Shown here in pieces: positions 33,702-42,100 of a stretch of 64,000 bases of DNA. The DNA is from Gudongella sp034006985 (GTDB lineage: Bacteria; Bacillota; Clostridia; Tissierellales; Tissierellaceae). Under the pieces are notes generated by a model. That model was not told the DNA's origin. It saw nothing but the letters and a program-made list of their open reading frames with translations, and did no database searches. The stretch is from assembly GCA_034006985.1 (NCBI GenBank), contig JAVERT010000002.1, forward strand, positions 168,340-232,339. Reading direction: 5' to 3'. Position 1 is the stretch's first letter. Each line of letters begins with the position of its first letter. A program made the translations under genes and the position numbers.

Positions 33702-34447
33702 TGGCTATAGTTTTTGAAAAAACAAGAGGTTTAACTGATAAAGAAACCCATTATTGTCCAGGTTGTACACACGGAATAATCCATAGACTTGTAGCTGAGG
33801 CAATGGAAGAGCTTGGAGTTTTAGATGATGCAATAGGAGTTGCTCCAGTAGGTTGTTCAGTTTTGGCATATGAATATTTTAACTGTGACATGCAAGAAGC
33901 AGCACACGGAAGAGCACCTGCAGTTGCTACGGGCATTAAAAGAGTACATCCAAATAACTTTGTATTCACATATCAAGGAGATGGAGACTTAGCTTCAATA
34001 GGAACCGCAGAAATTGTTCATGCAGCACATAGAGGAGAGAAATTCTCTACAATATTCGTAAATAATGCAATTTATGGTATGACAGGTGGTCAGATGGCAC
34101 CAACAACTTTGGTTGGTCAAAAAACAACTACATCACCACTAGGTAGAGATGAAGGAACTCAAGGAAGACCAATAAAAATTTCAGAAATGTTAGCTACTAT
34201 ACACGGAGCTGCATTTGTAGAGCGAGTTTCTGTAGATACTCCAGCAAATATCAGAAAAGCCAAAAAAGCAATTAAAGAATGTTTCAAAGTACAGTTAGAA
34301 GGAACAGGCTTTGGTATAGTAGAAGTTCTTTCTACATGCCCAACTAACTGGGGATTTACACCTGTAGAAGCTACTAAGTGGTTAGCAGATAATATGATTC
34401 CTTATTATCCTTTAGGAAACTTTAGAAAGCCAGAGGAGGTAGAATAG
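33701..34447 (+). CDS. 2-oxoacid:ferredoxin oxidoreductase beta subunit (TPP-binding)
   Basis: The 248-residue subunit binds thiamine pyrophosphate: HYCPGCTHGIIHRLVAEA at the N-terminus, and the TPP motif GDGDLASIGTAEIVHAAHRGEKFSTIFVNNAIYGMTGGQMAPTT, with GDGD...NN spacing. It lies between the alpha and gamma genes; the gamma start is 2 bases after the TAG stop. Confidence 0.92.
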   Translation: MAIVFEKTRGLTDKETHYCPGCTHGIIHRLVAEAMEELGVLDDAIGVAPVGCSVLAYEYFNCDMQEAAHGRAPAVATGIKRVHPNNFVFTYQGDGDLASIGTAEIVHAAHRGEKFSTIFVNNAIYGMTGGQMAPTTLVGQKTTTSPLGRDEGTQGRPIKISEMLATIHGAAFVERVSVDTPANIRKAKKAIKECFKVQLEGTGFGIVEVLSTCPTNWGFTPVEATKWLADNMIPYYPLGNFRKPEEVE

Positions 34448-34449
34448 AT

Positions 34450-35007
34450 ATGGATGAAAAATTAATTATTGCTGGATTTGGAGGACAAGGAGTTATGGCA
34501 ATGGGCCAGCTCTTAACATATTCTGGAATGATAGAAGGTAAAAATGTATCATGGTTACCTTCTTATGGACCTGAGATGAGAGGTGGGACAGCAAATTGTA
34601 ATGTTAATATATCTACTGCACCAGTAGCATCTCCAATAGTTGTAGAAGCAACAACAGCTATAGTATTAAATCTGCCATCACTTGATAAATTTGAAGCTAG
34701 CGTAATTCCAGGTGGGAATCTTTTAATTAATTCATCATTGATTGAAAGAAAAGCAGAGAGAGATGATGTAACTGCTTATTATATACCAGCAAATGATATA
34801 GCTATGGAAGTAGGTAGCATAAGAGCAGCAAATATGGTTTTACTAGGTGCACTTATAGAAATTACAGGTGTAATAAAAGTAGAATCTGTAACCGAAGCAT
34901 TTGGGAAAGTCTTTGGAGAGGCTAAAGCACATCTTCTTCCAATGAATATGGAAGCTTTAAAAAGAGGTTCTGAATTGATTAAAGAACAAATGAAGGTAAA
35001 TGTGTAG
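34450..35007 (+). CDS. 2-oxoacid:ferredoxin oxidoreductase gamma subunit
   Basis: The 185-residue subunit has IIAGFGGQGVMAMGQLLTYSGM and PSYGPEMRGGTANCNVNIS, the gamma-domain hallmarks. It contributes to the CoA-binding part of the complex. It is last in the operon and is followed by a strong terminator. Confidence 0.92.
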   Translation: MDEKLIIAGFGGQGVMAMGQLLTYSGMIEGKNVSWLPSYGPEMRGGTANCNVNISTAPVASPIVVEATTAIVLNLPSLDKFEASVIPGGNLLINSSLIERKAERDDVTAYYIPANDIAMEVGSIRAANMVLLGALIEITGVIKVESVTEAFGKVFGEAKAHLLPMNMEALKRGSELIKEQMKVNV

Positions 35008-35040
35008 TTAGTTATAAATAAGGGATTTAATTAAGGCATG

Positions 35041-35082
35041 AAAAATGGGGTTAGTATATTTATACTGACTCCATTTTTTGAA
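35041..35082 (+). terminator. Intrinsic terminator after the VOR operon
   Basis: AAAAATGGGGTTAGTATA pairs with TATACTGACTCCATTTTT over about 18 bp (two G-T pairs) with a tiny loop, followed by a T-run. It closes the long cda-buk-ptb-vor transcription unit. The stretch from 35083 to 35246 has a TATAAT at 35168-35173 with a poor -35, a possible weak pepD promoter. Confidence 0.88.
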
Positions 35083-35246
35083 TTACATGTGATATTACAC
35101 TGATTTTAGTATTAGCTTTTCATGAAATTCTGGGAGGTATAAATTTCATTTCAGTGAAAATAGTTTTTATAATATTATAAATGGGGTAATAGATTCAATG
35201 AATATATGATAAATTAATTATATAGAAATAAAAAAGGAGAGAAAAA

Positions 35247-36683
35247 ATGTTAGATATTGAGCAAATACAACCCAAAAAAGTATTTAAATGGTTCCATAGT
35301 TTAAATCAAATACCAAGATGTTCAGGTTATGAAAAACAGGTAAGTGACTTTCTTGTAAATTTCGCTAAAGAGCGAGATTTAGAAGTTTATCAAGACAAGG
35401 CACTTAATGTTATTATTAAAAAGCCAGGAACACAAGGTTATGAAAATCTAGACGCGATTATTATTCAAGGTCATATGGATATGGTATGTGTAAAAGGTAA
35501 AAATAGTCAACATGATTTTACAAAAGATCCTATCGAAATGATATTAGAAGGGGATTTTTTAAGAGCAAATGATACTACGCTTGGAGCTGATGACGGCATT
35601 GCTGTTGCTTTTGGATTAGCAATATTAGATTCTGACGATTTAAAACATCCACCACTTGAAGTTCTTATAACTACAAGTGAAGAAACAGGTATGGATGGAG
35701 TTCATGCACTTGAAAACACACATTTACAAGGAAAGACGCTATTAAATATTGACTCTGAAGAAGAAGGCATATTTTTAGTTAGTTGTGCTGGTGGCGGAAC
35801 TAAAATTACTAAATTCAAAATTCTAAAAGAAGAAGCAAACAAAGAAGCTTTAGAGATAAAAATATCAGGATTAAAAGGTGGACATTCTGGTATGGAAATT
35901 ATAAAGCAAAGAGGAAATGCAATTAAGTTTATGGGGAGAGTGTTAGATACTGTTAGAAGAAGCGTAGATATAACTCTTACCGAGATTTCTGGTGGAAGCA
36001 AGCATAATGCAATCCCTAATCTAGCTGTTGCTAGTTTTATAACTGGTGATATCAATGAGTCCAAAAAAATTATTGAAGAATTCACAGAAAAGCTTAAAGA
36101 AGAGTATAGAGTAGAAGAGCCAAACCTAACAATCGAAGTTTCAGATATAAAAGTGGAAAGAACTTATTCTAATGAATTATCTGAAAGTCTAATTGATTAT
36201 ATTATGATGGTTCCAGATGGTGTTATGTATATGTCACAAGATATCAAAGGGCTTGTACAAACAAGTTTGAATAATGCGATTATCGAAGAAAAGGATGGTT
36301 TTATTGAAATTGTAGCATCTGTTAGATCAGCATCAAGCAGTTCACTTAGAGAAGTATTGAATATTCTTGAAATCGTAGCTAAACGAACAGGTTCTAAGAT
36401 AGAAGAAGTTGGGAATTATCCAGCATGGCAATATGAAGAGAATTCAAAAATAAGAGAAAAAGCTTTAGAAGTTTATAAAGAACTTTTTAATAAAGAACCT
36501 GAAGTAAGCGCAATCCACGCAGGTCTTGAATGTGGTCTATTAAAAGAGATACTTCCTGATACTGATATGATTAGTTTTGGACCAAATTTATTTGATGTTC
36601 ATACTGAAAAAGAGCACATAAGTATATCTTCAGGCGAAAGAGTATGGAAGTTTCTTGTAGCTTTACTTGAAAGTTTAAAATAA
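35247..36683 (+). CDS. pepD: Aminoacyl-histidine dipeptidase (PepD)
   Basis: PepD is an M20-family zinc dipeptidase in the cytosol. The 478 residues contain LNQIPRCSGYEKQVSDFL, the metal ligands GHMDMVC (about residues 76-82), TTLGADDGIAVAF, TSEETGMDGV and the C-terminal HAGLECGLL...SFGPNLFDVHTEKEHISI. AAAGGAGAG ribosome binding site. It stands alone between terminators and would supply amino acids from peptides. Confidence 0.95.
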   Translation: MLDIEQIQPKKVFKWFHSLNQIPRCSGYEKQVSDFLVNFAKERDLEVYQDKALNVIIKKPGTQGYENLDAIIIQGHMDMVCVKGKNSQHDFTKDPIEMILEGDFLRANDTTLGADDGIAVAFGLAILDSDDLKHPPLEVLITTSEETGMDGVHALENTHLQGKTLLNIDSEEEGIFLVSCAGGGTKITKFKILKEEANKEALEIKISGLKGGHSGMEIIKQRGNAIKFMGRVLDTVRRSVDITLTEISGGSKHNAIPNLAVASFITGDINESKKIIEEFTEKLKEEYRVEEPNLTIEVSDIKVERTYSNELSESLIDYIMMVPDGVMYMSQDIKGLVQTSLNNAIIEEKDGFIEIVASVRSASSSSLREVLNILEIVAKRTGSKIEEVGNYPAWQYEENSKIREKALEVYKELFNKEPEVSAIHAGLECGLLKEILPDTDMISFGPNLFDVHTEKEHISISSGERVWKFLVALLESLK

Positions 36684-36708
36684 GGAATTTCTGATATAAT
36701 TTAAATAT

Positions 36709-36752
36709 AAAAAATCAAGCATTGGAGGATTATACCCAATGCTTGATTTTTT
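36709..36752 (+). terminator. Intrinsic terminator after pepD
   Basis: AAAATCAAGCATTGG and CCAATGCTTGATTTT form a 15-bp perfect stem with a 10-base loop, followed by TT. Very strong. Confidence 0.92.
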
Positions 36753-36902
36753 ATTTGAAGTTTATAGGTAGCTATGCTATCTATAAGGACAAGTATTATC
36801 AGATTGTTCTAAGAGTCGAAGACATATGGAAATGTTATGATGTATAAAAAAATTTTAATAAATTGAATGTCCATAATAGAGAAGAAAATCATCTTTAAGC
36901 TA

Positions 36903-36911
36903 TGCTATAAT
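36903..36911 (+). promoter_or_regulatory. Extended -10 promoter of adaA-adaB
   Basis: TGCTATAAT is an extended -10 element with no good -35. A second, weaker copy (TGCTATAAA) lies at 37006-37014. The 352-base gap between pepD and adaA otherwise holds the pepD terminator and nothing I can recognise; no clear Ada box is visible. Confidence 0.45.
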
Positions 36912-37035
36912 TTAAACATAGACGAAAAAAGATTTTTTGTTTTAGGAATTTAGGAAAAATCATAGGTAAAGTTGCTCACTAAGGAAAAGACTTCAAGAGG
37001 GATTATGCTATAAATTTCAAAGGAGTTGTTAGAAG

Positions 37036-37593
37036 ATGACAAAATTGACAAAGGATGAAATGTGGAAAGCTGTATCAGAAAACAATATCAATTATGATGG
37101 AATGTTTTTCTATGCTGTTAAGTCAACAGGTATTTATTGTCGTCCTTCGTGTAAATCCAAAGTGCCTAAGCGCACAAATGTGTTATTTTTTGATAATGCA
37201 AATCAAGCAGAAACCGCCGGATTTCGTCCATGTAAAAGATGTCGTAGTGATATTTTAAAGTATCAGCCTATAAAGGATATTGCTAAAAGAACTAAAAATC
37301 TTATTGATGATATGTTTCACTTAAAATATGAATTGAATGAAGAAATTAGTCAACTTGGAATTACACAGCACCGTTTAAGAGAAATATTCAAAGAGGAATA
37401 TGGTGTTACACTGACAAAATATATTAGTAATTTACAACTTGAAGAAGGAAAGCGACTACTAGTTGAAACCGATGAAAAAATTATCGATATTGCATATTCT
37501 ATAGGCTTTGGTAGTTTGTCATCCTTTTATAGATTTTTTAAGAAGCAGACTGGGAAATCACCTGCGGTATATAGAAAGGAGAGTCTTAAATGA
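37036..37593 (+). CDS. adaA: AdaA-type methylphosphotriester repair protein and activator
   Basis: AdaA takes methyl groups from DNA phosphotriesters onto a zinc-bound Cys, which turns it into an activator. The 185-residue product has the Ada zinc domain (Cys35, Cys39, Cys66, Cys69 in YCRPSCKSK and CKRCR) and a C-terminal AraC-type helix-turn-helix pair (IIDIAYSIGFGSLSSFYRFFKKQTGKSP). An AAAGGAG ribosome binding site is present. It lacks the methyltransferase domain, which is the next gene, overlapping by 4 bases. Confidence 0.92.
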   Translation: MTKLTKDEMWKAVSENNINYDGMFFYAVKSTGIYCRPSCKSKVPKRTNVLFFDNANQAETAGFRPCKRCRSDILKYQPIKDIAKRTKNLIDDMFHLKYELNEEISQLGITQHRLREIFKEEYGVTLTKYISNLQLEEGKRLLVETDEKIIDIAYSIGFGSLSSFYRFFKKQTGKSPAVYRKESLK

Positions 37594-38066
37594 CAAATTT
37601 TGCTATTTATGATTTTGAATTTGGAAAGATAAAGATCAGCTATTCAGATACTGCAATAACTTTTATAAAACGAGTTGATGAAATTGAAGATATAGGGAAA
37701 ACATCTGAAATATCAAATATGGCTTTTGAACAGCTAAAAGAATATTTTAAGGGTAAACGTATGTGCTTTGATTTTCCTTATGAACTCCAAGGAACTGAAT
37801 TCCAGATAAAAGTATGGAAGGAACTTTGCAATATACCTTATGGGCAAACGAGCACTTATAAGCAGGTAGCAACTGCAATAGGGAATGCAAAAGCAAGCCG
37901 CGCTGTTGGTATGGCAAATAATAAAAATCCTCTAATGATAGTAGTACCATGTCATCGTGTAGTAGGAACAAATAATAAATTGAAAGGCTATGTAGGAGGA
38001 ATCGAGCTAAAAAAAGTTTTGCTTGATCTTGAAAAATATAATGAGGATACAATAGCGAGTGATTAA
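37590..38066 (+). CDS. adaB: Methylated-DNA--[protein]-cysteine S-methyltransferase
   Basis: It removes O6-alkyl groups from guanine in a suicide reaction. The 158-residue protein has the active-site Cys121 in IVVPCHRVVG, the preceding RAVGMANNKNP and the FQIKVWKELCNIPYGQTSTY wing. The overlap with adaA (ATGA) shows co-translation, the Bacillus-like split arrangement of Ada. Could also be called ogt. Confidence 0.92.
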   Translation: MTNFAIYDFEFGKIKISYSDTAITFIKRVDEIEDIGKTSEISNMAFEQLKEYFKGKRMCFDFPYELQGTEFQIKVWKELCNIPYGQTSTYKQVATAIGNAKASRAVGMANNKNPLMIVVPCHRVVGTNNKLKGYVGGIELKKVLLDLEKYNEDTIASD

Positions 38067-38264
38067 ATAAATGAATATGAATCAATTATATTCTAATCCC
38101 GCTTGTGTATAAAGAATATATAAGTCTGAAAAATAGATTCAAATCCTTAAATAATTGAATGAAAATTTTGGCAACAAAGAACTTCATAAAATTTGTTGTT
38201 GACATGAAGGTAGAGAAGAAAATGTATAATATGATAAGGATATAGTCATAGTGTATATTAAGTA

Positions 38265-38882
38265 TTGTGGGCAAATGCTAGTGATAAATATCGTGGTATA
38301 TTAGAAGGTGTAGAAGATGCTGATTCATGGGCAACTGATGGCCATAAATGGCTAAATGTTACTTACGATATTGGTTACGCATTTGTCAAACAGACCAAAG
38401 AACATAAAGCTTCTATGTCTATGAGGGCTAGTTATCTAACGCACGATGAAGAGGTGAGGGATCAATTTGATTGGAATCCTGAATGGTCGAGAAGAGGTCG
38501 TGGTGTATCAACATATGCAGCAATCAGGCAATTTGGTACTACAGGTATTTATGATTTGATAGATAGTTCCTGTAACTCTGCTTATTTACTCGTCGAAAGA
38601 ATGGGGAAAATGGAGGGTGTAACTGTTATGTCATTACCACGAATCACCCAAGGGCTTGTTCATTTTCAACATCACCATGATCATGTATCTGAAGCTGACC
38701 ATGATGCATTTACAGATATGGTAATTGAAGCTATTAATGATACTGGGAAATTGTTTGTTGGTGGTACTAATTCGAAATATAAGCGTTGCATGAGAGTTTC
38801 AGTATGTGGATGGCAAACTGACATTGATGACGTTAAACTATCTCTAAAGGCTATTCAACAGGCATTAGACTTGACTAAGTAG
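38265..38882 (+). pseudogene. 5'-truncated PLP-dependent (glutamate-type) decarboxylase
   Basis: This frame encodes only the C-terminal part of a group II PLP decarboxylase. It begins WANASDKYRGILEGVEDADS and includes the PLP lysine in WATDGHKWLNV, but lacks the whole N-terminal half (family proteins are about 450-500 residues). The frame is stopped nine bases upstream (TAA GTA TTG TGG), and no ribosome binding site precedes the TTG. Codons in the remaining part are intact, suggesting a recent deletion. The 198 bases upstream hold a TTGACA and TATAAT with 20-base spacing, possibly a relic promoter. Confidence 0.8.
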
Positions 38883-39065
38883 AGAATATAAAGTTTGAAT
38901 TATTGGAATTCAATGATTAAATCAAGAGAATTATAGTATTATGGTTGAGTTTTTACTATATTATTATTCATCGCTAAATAATTTGCAATTAACAAAAGTC
39001 GAACTTGAGGGTGTGTAACAAAGTTATTTCTCAACTAATAACTATAGTCATTAAAAAAATTGCAG

Positions 39066-39104
39066 AAAACTGCCACCACAAATATATTATGGTGGCAGTT
39101 TTAA
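39066..39104 (+). terminator. Intrinsic terminator in the 38883-39224 gap
   Basis: AAAACTGCCACCA and TGGTGGCAGTTTT form a perfect 13-bp stem with an 11-base loop. It lies 184 bases after the truncated decarboxylase. The sequence between (38883-39065) shows no gene or RNA that I recognise. Confidence 0.85.
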
Positions 39105-39146
39105 ATTATTAAAAGCTAAAGTCAATAATACTACATATTTAGATTT

Positions 39147-39176
39147 TTGTAGTTTTTTCCATATGGGTATGATAAT
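39147..39176 (+). promoter_or_regulatory. Probable promoter of the GNAT-TetR-rsgA operon
   Basis: TTGTAG at 39147-39152 and GATAAT at 39171-39176 with an 18-base spacer. Moderate match. The palindromic operator lies 9 bases downstream of the -10. Confidence 0.45.
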
Positions 39177-39184
39177 CTTAAATA

Positions 39185-39203
39185 GACCGACCATCCGTCG
39201 GTC
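39185..39203. promoter_or_regulatory. TetR-type operator GACCGAC-n5-GTCGGTC
   Basis: A perfect 7-bp inverted repeat with a 5-base centre (CATCC) lies between the -10 box and the first start codon. It is far more GC-rich than its surroundings, and the GACCGAC/GTCGGTC half-site is typical of TetR/AcrR operators. A TetR gene is second in this operon. Confidence 0.7.
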
Positions 39204-39224
39204 CATATAAGGGGGAAGAATATT

Positions 39225-40013
39225 TTGAATATTAACAAGGTAGACATGAAAAATATAGAAGATATGTATAGAGATAAAAATATTAGTCTAACATCGCCAA
39301 TGGATGATATGTATGAATTAGGGATTATTCCTTCTTGTGATTTTTTTGAAATTGAAGATGAAGAGGGTATTTGTGGATTTTTTGCTACGAACAATGAAAA
39401 TATCATGCTACAGTTTTACGTTAAAGATAAAAATAGAGAAGATATTTCAACAATTTTTGATGAAGTTATTAAGCAAAATGGAATAAAGAAAGCGTTATGC
39501 TGTTCTAACGACCCTATATTTTATTCCTTGTGTGAAAATAAATCTACAAATATTGTTACAAATGATTATATGTTTCATGAAGACAAAGTTGTTATTAAAC
39601 ATATGCCATTCGATGGTATTATTATGGATTCTGCTATTATAAATGAATTGGATGAAATTATGTTGTATTTCAAAGGGATAGGAATGGCTGATGAATGGTT
39701 ATTATATTATATTAAACAGCGAATTAACCAAGGAGAACTTATACTCTTTAGATATAATGGTGAGATTATAGGAACTGGCGAGACAAGGCCAAGTGTTAGT
39801 AGTGAAGGTTATGCTAATATAGGTATGACTGTATCAACAGAGTATAGAAAACGCGGTTTAGGGAGCTATATAGTATCAACTATTAGAAAGATTACTAATG
39901 AAAGAGGCTATAAAGCTATTTGTTCTACAGATAAAACGAACATAGCATCTATGCATACGATTTGTAAATCTGGATTTGTGCAGTATCATACAATTGACGA
40001 AATAAATTTTTAA
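39225..40013 (+). CDS. GNAT-family N-acetyltransferase
   Basis: The 262-residue protein has a C-terminal GNAT fold (residues about 165-255): GELILFRYNGEIIGTGETRPS, then YANIGMTVSTEYRKRGLGSYIVSTIRKI (acetyl-CoA pyrophosphate loop R-K-R-G-L-G) and NIASMHTICKSGF. The N-terminal 150 residues are a second, degenerate domain. TTG start after AAGGGGG. It is first in an operon with a TetR regulator, which suggests detoxification of a small molecule; the substrate is unknown. Confidence 0.82.
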   Translation: MNINKVDMKNIEDMYRDKNISLTSPMDDMYELGIIPSCDFFEIEDEEGICGFFATNNENIMLQFYVKDKNREDISTIFDEVIKQNGIKKALCCSNDPIFYSLCENKSTNIVTNDYMFHEDKVVIKHMPFDGIIMDSAIINELDEIMLYFKGIGMADEWLLYYIKQRINQGELILFRYNGEIIGTGETRPSVSSEGYANIGMTVSTEYRKRGLGSYIVSTIRKITNERGYKAICSTDKTNIASMHTICKSGFVQYHTIDEINF

Positions 40014-40045
40014 GGGGTAGGATAGTTGTACGTAGAGAACATGAT

Positions 40046-40753
40046 TTGATAAAAGGGGGATTTAACACGACTACTAGAGAGAAAATAATAATGACTGCGA
40101 ATAAACTTTTTTTATCAGAGGGATTTGCGAATGTTTCTATAAAAAGAATAACAGACAACGTAGGCATAGGCAAAACTACATTTTACCATCACTTTAAGAC
40201 TAAAGAAAATTTGATAGAGATATATCTAGAAGATATGGTTAAGCAATTTTCAAATAATATTAATGCAGAACTTAAAAATAGTAGAATGACGACTATTCAA
40301 AAACTTGATAGATTATTTGAAATGCTCATATCTTCTAAACTTGAAAATACAGAGTTTAATACGCAGATACTTAATAGTTTTAAAAGCTATTATTCTATCA
40401 GCAATTATGTGTATTTAGAGACAATGGAAAAGTTTTCCTTGATATACTTTGCACCTATTTTTTCAAACGTAATTGAAGCTGGAAAATTATTTGATGATCG
40501 ACATGATGTTGATAAAATTAGTAGAATGATCCTTAGAATATCTTTTGTTTTTTCAAAAGAGAATGTAGCAGTGTTAACGGCAAATCAAGGCATGGATAAA
40601 GATCATATTAAATCGGAGCTTATGTCTTATGCTTATTCATATCGTATGATGATAGAAAGGCTATTAGGACTTCCTGACAACAGTCTTAAGCAAATAGGTA
40701 TCAGCAATTATCTATATAACGAAGAATATAATAACAGTAAAAAACCATTTTAA
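40046..40753 (+). CDS. TetR/AcrR-family transcriptional regulator
   Basis: The 235-residue frame has the N-terminal TetR helix-turn-helix (REKIIMTANKLFLSEGFANVSIKRITDNVGIGKTTFYHHFKTKENL) and a helical ligand domain without a recognisable ligand motif. The start is uncertain: TTG 40046 has no good ribosome binding site, and ATG 40091 would cut the first helix. The palindrome at 39185-39203 is its likely operator. It lies 32 bases after the GNAT gene and 17 before rsgA. Confidence 0.87.
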   Translation: MIKGGFNTTTREKIIMTANKLFLSEGFANVSIKRITDNVGIGKTTFYHHFKTKENLIEIYLEDMVKQFSNNINAELKNSRMTTIQKLDRLFEMLISSKLENTEFNTQILNSFKSYYSISNYVYLETMEKFSLIYFAPIFSNVIEAGKLFDDRHDVDKISRMILRISFVFSKENVAVLTANQGMDKDHIKSELMSYAYSYRMMIERLLGLPDNSLKQIGISNYLYNEEYNNSKKPF

Positions 40754-40770
40754 GATAGGAGTGACCTAAG

Positions 40771-41844
40771 TTGAATAAAGGAGTAAACCTAAGAGAATTA
40801 GGATTAAATGAAAAATTAAGAAAAGAATATGAAGAACATTATAAAAAATATTATTTAGGGAGAGTCTCCGTAGAGCATAAAAATTCATACAAAGTTTTGA
40901 CTGAAAATGGAGAAGTAATGAGTAGGATATCAGGAAAACTTGGTTATCAAGCCAACTTAAAGTCAGACTACCCAGCCGTAGGAGACTGGGTAGTATTAGA
41001 TAGAGAAGATAATTATAATGGAGATGCAATCATTCATGCAATATTAACAAGGAAAAGTGCCTTTTCTAGGAAAATAGCTGGGAAAACAAGTGATGAACAG
41101 ATTATTGCAACAAATGTAGATACCTTATTTATATGTATGGCATTAAACAATGATTATAATATTAGAAGATTAGAAAGATATATAAGTTTAGCTTGGGATA
41201 GCGGAGCTACACCTGTAATTATTTTAACAAAGGCTGATTTATGTGAAGATATAGATATAAAACTTCTTGAAGTGCAACAAGTAGCATTAGGCATTGATGT
41301 TCTCGTTGTAAGTGCGATATCTAAAGAAGGTATTAATGATATGCTAGCATATATAAAACCTATGGAAACTATCGCATTTATAGGATCATCTGGAATCGGA
41401 AAGTCTACTTTAATAAATGTGCTATTAGGCGATGAAAAGCAAAAGGTTAATGAAATAAGAAGTGATGAAAAGGGAAGACATACCACGACTTATCGAGAAC
41501 TTATTAAACTTCCTTCCGGTGGGATTGTGATAGATACTCCTGGAATGAGAGAAATTCAGATATATAGTGCAGACCTTGATGCGTCTTTTAATGATATAGA
41601 AGAGCTAGCAAAATCATGTAACTTCACAGATTGTAGTCATGAAAGTGAACCTAAATGTGCAGTAAAGCAAGCAGTTAAAGAAGGGATGCTGACAGAAGAA
41701 AGACTAAGAAGTTATAAAAAATTAAAAAAAGAATTAGCGTATTTTGAAGATAAAAAAATGCTAAGCGCAAAACAGTTAGAAAAGAAAAAGATTATTCAAA
41801 TGACTGGAAGTTTAGATGGGATTAAGAAGATAAAAAATAGATAA
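40771..41844 (+). CDS. rsgA: Ribosome small subunit-dependent GTPase RsgA
   Basis: RsgA checks 30S maturation and is released by GTP hydrolysis. The 357-residue protein has an N-terminal OB fold, then circularly permuted G motifs in the order LTKAD (G4), GSSGIGKSTLIN (G1), DTPGMRE (G3), and a C-terminal zinc region (CNFTDCSHESEPKCAVKQAV). TTG start after ATAGGAGTG. Its place in a GNAT-TetR operon is unusual for a ribosome-assembly factor. This may be a paralogue; another rsgA could lie outside the window. Confidence 0.92.
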   Translation: MNKGVNLRELGLNEKLRKEYEEHYKKYYLGRVSVEHKNSYKVLTENGEVMSRISGKLGYQANLKSDYPAVGDWVVLDREDNYNGDAIIHAILTRKSAFSRKIAGKTSDEQIIATNVDTLFICMALNNDYNIRRLERYISLAWDSGATPVIILTKADLCEDIDIKLLEVQQVALGIDVLVVSAISKEGINDMLAYIKPMETIAFIGSSGIGKSTLINVLLGDEKQKVNEIRSDEKGRHTTTYRELIKLPSGGIVIDTPGMREIQIYSADLDASFNDIEELAKSCNFTDCSHESEPKCAVKQAVKEGMLTEERLRSYKKLKKELAYFEDKKMLSAKQLEKKKIIQMTGSLDGIKKIKNR

Positions 41845-41887
41845 ACATGTTAATAGCATAGCAATTGTTAGTTATGTCAGTTTTATT

Positions 41888-41995
41888 AGATATTATAATG
41901 TAATATCTAATATTTAAAAAGTTAATTAAGGGGAAATCATGATAAATGTATTCTATTCAAAAACTAGTAGAGGTTGTCAAATGAATTTCGTTTAA
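41888..41995 (+). other. Inverted repeat over a -10 box, then an 18-codon frame
   Basis: AGATATTA-n5-TAATATCT (41888-41908) contains a TATAAT. It is followed after 30 bases by AAGGGG and an ATG frame at 41939-41995 (MINVFYSKTSRGCQMNFV). This has the layout of a regulated gene start whose body is gone, or of a leader peptide. I do not recognise the peptide. Confidence 0.3.
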
Positions 41996-42049
41996 CACAA
42001 TATGGCATCAAGGGATCAACTATATAGTGAGGATATATTATCAATCAAA

Positions 42050-42080
42050 AAAACCAACAAGCTGACTTGTTGGTTTTAAA
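42050..42080. terminator. Bidirectional terminator between convergent genes
   Basis: AAAACCAACAAG and CTTGTTGGTTTT form a 12-bp stem around CTGA, with A and T runs on both sides. It can serve transcripts from the left and the minus-strand gene ending at 42101. Confidence 0.88.
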
Positions 42081-42100
42081 TATATGGCTTAATATTAAGC

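Noticed and set aside
28629..35007. 2-oxoglutarate:ferredoxin oxidoreductase (KorAB) instead of a VOR-type enzyme
   Set aside because: The subunit set (ferredoxin, alpha, beta, gamma as separate genes) fits both, but the buk-ptb-buk context favours branched-chain substrates. KOR is not fully excluded without assays.
35702..36085. 127-codon minus-strand frame opposite pepD
   Set aside because: Antisense shadow of a well-conserved M20 peptidase; low-complexity hydrophobic translation and no start signal.
38199..38230. TTGACA and TATAAT upstream of the truncated decarboxylase as a working promoter
   Set aside because: The spacer is 20 bases, outside the usual 16-18 range, and the downstream frame lacks a ribosome binding site. 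Kept only as a possible relic.
41939..41995. GCQMN in the 18-residue frame resembles the MiaB N-terminal motif TYGCQMN
   Set aside because: Only five residues match, the preceding residues do not fit MiaB, and nothing MiaB-like follows on any frame. Likely chance.
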